A DNA stretch of 48,276 nucleotides from Actinomycetota bacterium (lineage in GTDB: Bacteria; Actinomycetota; Acidimicrobiia; Acidimicrobiales; MedAcidi-G1): the NCBI GenBank assembly GCA_014381745.1, contig JACNLA010000036.1, positions 14,821-63,096 on the forward strand, read 5' to 3'. Position numbers and translations under genes: made by a program. This document shows positions 42,154-48,276 of this stretch, piece by piece; position 1 is the stretch's first letter; each line of letters opens with the position of its first letter. Under the pieces are notes generated by a model. That model did no database searches, was not told where the DNA came from, and saw only the letters and a list, made by a program, of their open reading frames with translations.

Positions 42154-43036
42154 CTGCGCCTCCTCCTGCATTCTCCTTGTCGGCTCGTTCCCGCTCGACA
42201 GCGCGGCAGTGGGTCGAGATGGCATCGATCAGGTGCGGCCAGGCACCCGTCGGCAGGTCGTGGCCCCAGCCCTCTATCAGCACCAGGTCGGCACCGGGGA
42301 CCACCTCAGCGGTCCGCTCGCCGCCGCTCATCGGAAGGAGCGTGTCAGCGGTTCCGTGGATGACACGTGTAGGGACCGTGAGGTTCCTGAGGGCCTCTTC
42401 CCTGTCACCGCCACCTGCGGCGAACTGGCGGTCAAACGCGCCGGTGGGCTGGACCGAACGGGCCGCATACCTGGCGAACGTAGCGAGGGCATGATCGTCA
42501 TCGTGCCATTCGGGACTTGCCCAGAGTCGACGGTCAGCCAGGTCCTTGGCGGCGCGCTCCCCAGGGTCTTCAGGTGCGGGTGCGACAAGGGCGGCCAATA
42601 CCTCACCCCCGGGTCGACCAAAATCCGGGTTGCCCGTGTTGGAACCCATCGAGACAAGGCTGCGGGTGCGGTCGGGATGTTCGATGGCGAAGGTCTGGGC
42701 GATCATCCCCCCGAGGGAGAAACCCACGATGTGTGCGGCATCCACCCCGAGGTAGTCGACCAGGCAGACGGCGTCGCCCGCCATGTCCGACAGCGTGTAG
42801 GAGTCGCCGTCGGCGAGCATCGTGGACAGCCCGCTGTCGCGGTGGTCGTAGCGCACAACCCTGAAGCCGGTGGCAGCCAGGCCCTCACAAAAGCCCTCCT
42901 CCCAGAGCAGCAGCTGGCTTCCCAGACCATGCATCAACAGGATCGTCGGCGCAGCAGAGTCGCCGAACGACTCGTAGCAGAGGTTGATTCCGGTAGGTAG
43001 CTCAGCGGTGCTCACAGCGCCATCATCGGATGCCAT
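42140..43036 (-). CDS. Alpha/beta-fold hydrolase
   Basis: 298 aa. HG oxyanion motif LLMHGLGSQLLLWEEGF, RYDHRDSGLST, nucleophile GFSLGGMIAQTFAIEHPDR, acid VIHGTADTLLPM and histidine IEGWGHDLP. Substrate unknown; coupling with the CoA-transferase suggests a thioester or ester in lipid or sterol catabolism. Start at ATG 43034-43036 is uncertain: no SD and no -10 spacing; the frame continues upstream into the divergent acetyltransferase promoter. Confidence 0.87.
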   Translation of the reverse strand: MASDDGAVSTAELPTGINLCYESFGDSAAPTILLMHGLGSQLLLWEEGFCEGLAATGFRVVRYDHRDSGLSTMLADGDSYTLSDMAGDAVCLVDYLGVDAAHIVGFSLGGMIAQTFAIEHPDRTRSLVSMGSNTGNPDFGRPGGEVLAALVAPAPEDPGERAAKDLADRRLWASPEWHDDDHALATFARYAARSVQPTGAFDRQFAAGGGDREEALRNLTVPTRVIHGTADTLLPMSGGERTAEVVPGADLVLIEGWGHDLPTGAWPHLIDAISTHCRAVERERADKENAGGGADGSS

Positions 43037-43081
43037 CGGCCGCCGGGCAAGCCGGGCGGGTCCGCAACGCCGGTCGACGGG

Positions 43082-43087
43082 TACCGT
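43082..43087 (+). promoter_or_regulatory. -10 box (TACCGT) for the acetyltransferase gene
   Basis: TAnnnT ending 7 nt before GTG 43095, no SD. Confidence 0.42.
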
Positions 43088-43094
43088 CACGTTT

Positions 43095-43538
43095 GTGACG
43101 ACCATCAGGGACCACAGGTTCGGCGACCTGGACACGCCGACCCTCTACTCGATTCTGCGCCTGCGCTCCGAGGTGTTCGTCGTCGAACAGGACATCGTCT
43201 ACACAGACCCCGACGGACGCGACGTCGAGGAAGGGACCCGCCACATCTTCGTATGCGGGCCAGACGAATCCGACAGGGTCACCGCCTACCTGAGGCTGCT
43301 GGCCGAGGTCGACGGAAGCCACCGGATCGGCAGGGTCGTGACGGATCCGGTAGCACGGGGAACGGGACTCGCCGGGATGCTCATCGGGCATGTCCACGAC
43401 TCCACCCCGGGACGAATCACCCTCCACGCCCAGGTCCACCTCGAGGACTGGTACCGGTCGCTGGGTTACGAGAGGACAGGGCCCGACTTCGACGACGAGG
43501 GGCTCCCCCACGTCCCCATGGAACGCCTCCAGAACTGA
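43095..43538 (+). CDS. ElaA-like GNAT N-acetyltransferase
   Basis: 147 aa. LYSILRLRSEVFVVEQDIVY is the ElaA-type N terminus; VTAYLRLLAEVDG and the acetyl-CoA loop RVVTDPVARGTGLAGMLI follow, then HAQVHLEDWYRSLGYERTG. Substrate unknown. GTG start chosen from the -10 box; the frame upstream is antisense to the hydrolase. Divergent from the hydrolase. Confidence 0.9.
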   Translation: MTTIRDHRFGDLDTPTLYSILRLRSEVFVVEQDIVYTDPDGRDVEEGTRHIFVCGPDESDRVTAYLRLLAEVDGSHRIGRVVTDPVARGTGLAGMLIGHVHDSTPGRITLHAQVHLEDWYRSLGYERTGPDFDDEGLPHVPMERLQN

Positions 43539-43562
43539 CAGCCGAACTCGGTTTCGGTGACC

Positions 43563-43922
43563 TCAGGCCCAGCCCAGTTCCTGCAGGCGGTCATCGTCGA
43601 TGCCGAAGTGATGGGCCACCTCGTGCACCACCGTCACGCCAATCTGGCGGCGTAGTTCGTCAAGGTCGTTGCAGACTCCACACAGGGTCTCCCGGTACAG
43701 GACTATCCGGTCCGGTAGGACGGCGCCACCTCCCCCGTAGTTCTCACGGTGGGTGAGGGGTACGCCCTCGTAGAGGCCCAGCAGGCTGCCCATGTCGGTA
43801 CGGTCGGTGCTGTCTGCCACCAGGACAGCAACGTTGTCCATGAGGTCACCCAGCTCGGCTGGCAGAGCATCCAGTGCCTCGGCCACGAGTGCCTCGAACG
43901 TCTCCGTATCGACCGTCTCCAC
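43563..43922 (-). CDS. Small zincin-type metallopeptidase family protein
   Basis: 119 aa. The HExxH zinc motif is intact in VTVVHEVAHHFGIDDDRLQE, and VETVDTETFEALVAEALDAL followed by LPAELGDLMDNVAVLV is the usual start of this bacterial family (Zincin_1). C-terminal GW end. Proteolysis has not been shown for most members. Start GTG 43920-43922 fits the family and has TACGAT 7 nt upstream; a GTG at 43967 would add 15 residues. Confidence 0.88.
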   Translation of the reverse strand: METVDTETFEALVAEALDALPAELGDLMDNVAVLVADSTDRTDMGSLLGLYEGVPLTHRENYGGGGAVLPDRIVLYRETLCGVCNDLDELRRQIGVTVVHEVAHHFGIDDDRLQELGWA

Positions 43923-43929
43923 GAGGGGA

Positions 43930-43935
43930 ATCGTA
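43930..43935 (-). promoter_or_regulatory. -10 box (TACGAT) for the zincin gene
   Basis: TAnnnT ending 7 nt before GTG 43922. It decides the start choice of this gene. Confidence 0.42.
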
Positions 43936-43994
43936 GGGGCGACAATCTGTCCCGAGGACGGCGCCACCCCGAGAAGGCCGTCACCGGCCGTGGG

Positions 43995-44000
43995 TAGGGT
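43995..44000 (+). promoter_or_regulatory. -10 box (TAGGGT) for the helicase gene
   Basis: TAnnnT ending 6 nt before the ATG at 44007. AGGG could alternatively act as SD if transcription begins further upstream. Confidence 0.4.
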
Positions 44001-44006
44001 GCAGCC

Positions 44007-46037
44007 ATGTCTTCACCAACGTCGGAACCCGGCATGCTCAGCGCCGAACCGGCAACCTCTGTAGCAGCCGATGCCCTGCTGGATGGCCTGAACGAGGCCC
44101 AGGCAACGGCCGTCACGACCGACGCTGTTCCCCTCGCCATCCACGCCGGTGCAGGTTCCGGCAAGACCCGGGTGCTCACCCGCCGGATCGCCTGGCGTTC
44201 GCTGACCGGCCGCAGCGACCCCCGCCGCGTCCTGGCCCTCACCTTCACGCGCAAGGCCGCCGCTGAACTGCGGTCCCGGCTACGCATCCTGGGCCTGCGA
44301 GATCAGGTTGCTGCCGGCACCTTCCACTCGGTCGCCTACGCGCAGCTGCGTATCTGGTGGAACGACAACAACATCTCCGAACCGGAGCTGATCGACAGCA
44401 AGTACAGCCTTGTCAACTCGCTGCTGCCACGGGACAAGCGAAGCACCGACACCCTCGACGTGATCGGAGAAATTGAGTGGGCCAAGGCCCGGCGGGTAAC
44501 TCCCGAGCGATACGCGGCCGCGGCGGAAGAAGCCGGCCGGAACCCACCGCTGCCGCTCACGATCCTGGCCGGCGTGTTCAAAGACTACGAGGACCTCAAG
44601 TCCCAGCAGGGAAAGGTCGACTTCGACGACCTCCTGGACGGCTGCCGGCGAGCCCTCACAGGCGAAGGCAGAAGGTCCAAGTTGTTCGCCGACGCCCAGA
44701 GGTGGCGCTTTCGCCACATCTACGTCGACGAATTCCAGGACGTCAACCCGCTGCAATTCTCCCTGCTTGATGCCTGGCTTGGAGGCCGCAACGACCTCTG
44801 CGTGGTCGGCGACCCCGATCAGGCCATCTACGGATGGAACGGCGCCGACGCCGACCACCTGCGCCGCTTCGACACCCATTTCCGCGACGGAACCGTGCTT
44901 GAGCTACGTCAGAACTACCGCAGCACCCCACAGGTCCTGCGTACAGCCGCCGCTGCACTTTCGGACCGTGACCCCATGGAGGCCAACAAGCCGAGCGGCC
45001 CCAACCCCACCATCACCGCCCACACCGACGACCGGGAGGAGGCTGCTGCAATCGCCCGCCGGGTCAGGGAGTCGCGTGGAGTCGACCGGCCGTGGTCACA
45101 ACAGGCGGTGCTTGTGCGCACCAATGCCCAGGCTGAGATGGTGGCTACCGCGCTAACCGCCGCCGAGATACCTGTCCGGACACGCTCCGGAAGCGCCCTC
45201 CTGGATCGGGCCGACGTGCGGGCCGCCCTGAGTTCTCTCAGGAAAAGAAAAGGGGCCCTTGCCGAGCAGCTGGGCGACCTCGGATCCGATGCCGGGTCCG
45301 ATACCTCATACCAGCCAGCCAACCCCCGCGATGCCGAACGAGATGTCGCGTTCGCAGAACTCCGACGCCTCATCGACGAGTTCCTCGCCCTCAACCCTCG
45401 CGGAACCCCCGACGACTTCAACACGTGGGTCCGCACAAGCGCCGGTGCCGGAATCGACGCCTCCACCGACGCCGTCGAGGTCTCCACCTTTCACGGCGCC
45501 AAGGGCCTGGAGTGGCCCATCGTCCACATCGCCGGTCTCGAAAAGGGGCTGGTGCCGATCGCGCACGCACGCGACCCGAAGTCCCTGGCCGAGGAACGGC
45601 GCCTTCTCTACGTGGCCTTGAGCCGCGCCGAGGAGGTGCTGCACTGCACCTGGGCAGCCGAACGCACATTCGGCACCAGAACCTCACGGAGGTCACCATC
45701 GCCGTGGCTCACCGACATTGACGCCGCCATCAACGGCCTCGACAAGCCCCTTGACCGCCGCGACCAGAGCCGTCTTGCCAAGGCAGCCCGCTCACGGACC
45801 CGCCGCCCTGCCCTTCCCGACAACCCCGACGTTGCAGCGGTCAAGGCGTGGCGCCTGGCAACCGCCAAGGCCGCCAACGTGCCGGCCTTTGTGGTGTTCA
45901 CCGACGCCACCCTCGAGGCACTCCTCGAGGCCAGGCCGACCACGCCAGCCGAACTGTTGACCGTGCCCGGAATCGGGCCGGTCAAGGTGGACCGCTACGG
46001 CGACGACCTGCTGGCTGTCCTCGCCGACCTCGAGTGA
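44007..46037 (+). CDS. UvrD/Rep-family DNA helicase with HRDC domain (UvrD2-like)
   Basis: Superfamily 1A 3'-5' helicase. Motif order: Q motif LNEAQATAV, Walker A HAGAGSGKTRVLTRR, Ia LTFTRKAAAELRSRL, II YVDEFQDVNPLQF (DEFQD), III VVGDPDQAIYGWNGA, IV LELRQNYRSTPQVL, V VEVSTFHGAKGLEWPIVHI, VI LLYVALSRAEE. An HRDC domain ends the protein (about 605-676; LLEARPTTPAELLTVPGIGP). 676 aa and HRDC resemble mycobacterial UvrD2; the four-cysteine linker of that protein is not visible here. Confidence 0.93.
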   Translation: MSSPTSEPGMLSAEPATSVAADALLDGLNEAQATAVTTDAVPLAIHAGAGSGKTRVLTRRIAWRSLTGRSDPRRVLALTFTRKAAAELRSRLRILGLRDQVAAGTFHSVAYAQLRIWWNDNNISEPELIDSKYSLVNSLLPRDKRSTDTLDVIGEIEWAKARRVTPERYAAAAEEAGRNPPLPLTILAGVFKDYEDLKSQQGKVDFDDLLDGCRRALTGEGRRSKLFADAQRWRFRHIYVDEFQDVNPLQFSLLDAWLGGRNDLCVVGDPDQAIYGWNGADADHLRRFDTHFRDGTVLELRQNYRSTPQVLRTAAAALSDRDPMEANKPSGPNPTITAHTDDREEAAAIARRVRESRGVDRPWSQQAVLVRTNAQAEMVATALTAAEIPVRTRSGSALLDRADVRAALSSLRKRKGALAEQLGDLGSDAGSDTSYQPANPRDAERDVAFAELRRLIDEFLALNPRGTPDDFNTWVRTSAGAGIDASTDAVEVSTFHGAKGLEWPIVHIAGLEKGLVPIAHARDPKSLAEERRLLYVALSRAEEVLHCTWAAERTFGTRTSRRSPSPWLTDIDAAINGLDKPLDRRDQSRLAKAARSRTRRPALPDNPDVAAVKAWRLATAKAANVPAFVVFTDATLEALLEARPTTPAELLTVPGIGPVKVDRYGDDLLAVLADLE

Positions 46038-46055
46038 CCTGCCAGTTACCGGAAC

Positions 46056-46838
46056 TCAGTTGAGGAAGAAGTCGGCCACGACCGGTGCGTGGTCGCTTGG
46101 CTTCTCGCCCTTGCGCTCGTTGCGGTCGATCAGCACAAAGTCAAGGACCTCAGCGGCGGGCGGCGAGGCCAGGATCAGGTCGATGCGCATGCCGTGCTTC
46201 TTGTAGAAGGCCCCGGCCCTGTAGTCCCACCACGAGTACAGGCCTTCCTGGTCGAAGCGCTCCCTGAACACATCGACGAGACCAAGGCTTGCCAGGCGTT
46301 CGATGGCCTCGCGCTCGGGCACGGTCACGTGGGTCGATCCCTCAAAGGCTGCAGGACTCCAGACGTCCCGGTCGTCGGGGGCCACGTTGAAGTCGCCCAC
46401 CACAACGACCCTGTCGCCTGACAGGTCCGTGTTTGCAACAAGATCATCGTGAAGGCGACCCAGCCAGTCCAGCTTGTAGTGGTAGTGGTCGTGATCGACC
46501 TCGCGGCCGTTGGGCACATAACACGATGCGACCCGCACTCCCCCGCAGGTCGCCCAGAGGATGCGGGCATCGGGATCGGGGTCGTCCCGACCGTCGGCGA
46601 AGCCGGCACGAACATCTTCGAGGCCGACCCTGGAGACAACGGCCACACCGTTCCAGCGGCCCTCTCCGTGGTGGGCGGACTCGTAGCCGAGCACCCCGAA
46701 GGCCGCGTGCGGGAACGCCTCATCGGTCATCTTGGTCTCCTGGATGCACAGCACGTCTGGTTGCACGGCCTTGATCCAGGCCTCGACCCTCCCCAGCCGG
46801 GCCTTCAGGGAGTTGACGTTCCATGTGACGATTCTCAT
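46056..46838 (-). CDS. xthA: Exodeoxyribonuclease III (AP endonuclease)
   Basis: Mg-dependent AP endonuclease/3'-5' exonuclease of base-excision repair. MRIVTWNVNSLKARLGRVEA, LCIQETKMTD, WNGVAVVSR, SCYVPNGRE, VVVGDFNVAPDDRDV, WWDYRAGAFYKKHGMRIDLI, PSDHAPVVADF: all catalytic motifs present. 260 aa. TACCGT ends 8 nt before ATG 46838; the GTG just before it (46841) is an alternative start. Confidence 0.95.
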   Translation of the reverse strand: MRIVTWNVNSLKARLGRVEAWIKAVQPDVLCIQETKMTDEAFPHAAFGVLGYESAHHGEGRWNGVAVVSRVGLEDVRAGFADGRDDPDPDARILWATCGGVRVASCYVPNGREVDHDHYHYKLDWLGRLHDDLVANTDLSGDRVVVVGDFNVAPDDRDVWSPAAFEGSTHVTVPEREAIERLASLGLVDVFRERFDQEGLYSWWDYRAGAFYKKHGMRIDLILASPPAAEVLDFVLIDRNERKGEKPSDHAPVVADFFLN

Positions 46839-46846
46839 CACGACCG

Positions 46847-46852
46847 ACGGTA
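46847..46852 (-). promoter_or_regulatory. -10 box (TACCGT) for xthA
   Basis: TAnnnT ending 8 nt before the ATG, or 5 nt before the in-frame GTG. No SD. Confidence 0.4.
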
Positions 46853-46870
46853 CCGCCTCGTCAGCCGGCC

Positions 46871-47494
46871 TCAGGCCAGCGTCAGGCCCACAGCGTCGGA
46901 CAACTCGGCGATCGCCGTTGCCGGATCTGCGACCTTGATGGTGGTCATGCCCATGGCGCGGGCCGGCTTCAGGTTGACGCCCAGGTCGTCGAGGAAGACG
47001 CACCCCGTAGCCTGCACACCAAGACGCTCACAGGCGATCTCGTAGAAGCGCTGTTCGGGCTTGCGACAGCCGACCACGCTGGACTCCACAACCACGTCGA
47101 ACAGCGCTACGACCTCGGCGAACCCCGGTTGCATCTCGCCGCCGGCCATGGGCTCGACGTTGTTGGTGAGCAGCGCCGTGGGAAACGCCTCAGAGCAGCG
47201 CCGCAGGGCCTCGACCATTGCGGGCCTCAGGTCGCCGTGCAGGCCGGCCAGGACCAGGGAGGCGTCGACCGTCAGACCCAGGGAGGCCGCCTCAGCCTCG
47301 AAGAGGCGGCAGAACTCGTCGGTACCGACGTCGCGGCGCTCATAGGCGGCCCAGGCGTTGGTATCGGGGTTGGTGGAGTTGATGAGCCTGATCGTGTCCG
47401 GCGGGAGACCCGCCTCAACCTCGTAGGCGGCGAACGCCTCAAAGGGGCTGACAGTCAACACACCACCGAAGTCAAAGAGAACCGCCTTGATCAC
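46871..47494 (-). CDS. HAD-superfamily hydrolase (phosphatase-like)
   Basis: 207 aa. Motif I KAVLFDFGGVLT, motif II LLTNN, motif III lysine in GCRKPEQRFYEIACERLGV, motif IV FLDDLGVNLKPARAMGM. Subfamily IA with a helical cap. It resembles the phosphatase domain seen with epoxide hydrolases and in ACAD10; substrate unknown. GTG start (47492-47494) set by TACGCT 7 nt upstream. Divergent from the ABC-F gene. Confidence 0.9.
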   Translation of the reverse strand: MIKAVLFDFGGVLTVSPFEAFAAYEVEAGLPPDTIRLINSTNPDTNAWAAYERRDVGTDEFCRLFEAEAASLGLTVDASLVLAGLHGDLRPAMVEALRRCSEAFPTALLTNNVEPMAGGEMQPGFAEVVALFDVVVESSVVGCRKPEQRFYEIACERLGVQATGCVFLDDLGVNLKPARAMGMTTIKVADPATAIAELSDAVGLTLA

Positions 47495-47501
47495 AGCGGG
47501 G

Positions 47502-47507
47502 AGCGTA
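47502..47507 (-). promoter_or_regulatory. -10 box (TACGCT) for the HAD gene
   Basis: TAnnnT ending 7 nt before GTG 47494, no SD. Confidence 0.42.
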
Positions 47508-47556
47508 GGGCCGATGGCGGCGCCAGACGACCACGGGGGCCGAGCAGCCGCGCCGA

Positions 47557-47562
47557 TAGCCT
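47557..47562 (+). promoter_or_regulatory. -10 box (TAGCCT) for the ABC-F gene
   Basis: TAnnnT ending 8 nt before ATG 47571, no SD. With 47502-47507 it makes a divergent leaderless pair in a 76-nt interval. Confidence 0.4.
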
Positions 47563-47570
47563 CAGCCGCC

Positions 47571-48276
<706 letters not shown>

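Noticed and set aside
43542-43557. Short inverted repeat ccgaa / ttcgg between the convergent acetyltransferase and zincin genes
   Set aside because: Only 5 bp; could be a bidirectional terminator but support is too thin.

Overview
The window is GC-rich, gene-dense bacterial chromosome from an actinobacterium. Three things point there: the gene order rpsB / M23-like gene / dprA / comM / yraN / rplS / trmD / rimM / KH protein / rpsP / ffh / ftsY / smc / Fpg-like / rnc; a SepIVA-type DivIVA-like protein next to yceD, coaD and rsmD; and many start codons preceded by a TAnnnT -10 box instead of a Shine-Dalgarno (SD) sequence. An Acidimicrobiia-like lineage is my best guess, but this is inference, not a database result. 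I see no insertion sequence, phage, CRISPR array, tRNA or rRNA. No gap between genes exceeds about 300 bases.

Layout. (1) 1-2330, minus: rimP-nusA-infB (infB runs off the left edge). (2) 2397-10675, minus: an eight-gene run rpsB-tsf-pyrH-frr-cdsA-dxr-rseP-ispG, closed by the clearest intrinsic terminator in the window. It joins translation factors, UMP kinase, phospholipid synthesis, a site-2 protease and two MEP-pathway enzymes. (3) 10847-16135, minus: a secreted degenerate M23/lipase fusion, dprA, comM and yraN, with two small plus-strand genes between comM and yraN. (4) 16222-21220, minus: rplS, trmD, rimM, khpA, rpsP, ffh, ftsY (ribosome and signal-recognition genes). (5) 21260-24715, minus: response regulator, sensor kinase and HtrA protease, an MprAB-PepD-like envelope-stress module sitting between ftsY and smc. 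(6) 24778-38073, minus: smc, a catalytically odd Fpg-like gene, rnc, acpP, plsX, rpmF, yceD, sepIVA-like, coaD, rsmD, recG, fakA-like, with a small plus-strand zinc-ribbon gene between rsmD and recG. (7) 38244-48276, mixed strands: rpmB with a cold-shock-like protein, GTP-type PEP carboxykinase, a CoA-transferase/hydrolase/membrane-protein cluster, an ElaA-like acetyltransferase, a small zincin, a UvrD2-like helicase, exonuclease III, a HAD phosphatase and the start of an EttA-type ABC-F protein.

Most of this is core housekeeping, and I do not see a defence island or a wholly new multi-gene system. The observations I find most worth following are: about fifteen genes whose start lies 6-9 nt after a -10 box with no SD, a leaderless pattern that also corrects several starts; an Fpg/Nei-fold protein lacking the catalytic proline, lysine and zinc-finger cysteines; a pseudo-M23 domain fused to a lipase-like domain; a five-unit helical repeat stalk in the HtrA protease; a hairpin that would hide the comM ribosome-binding site; mutually exclusive hairpins before rpsP; and acidic repeat tails on S2, S16 and NusA.
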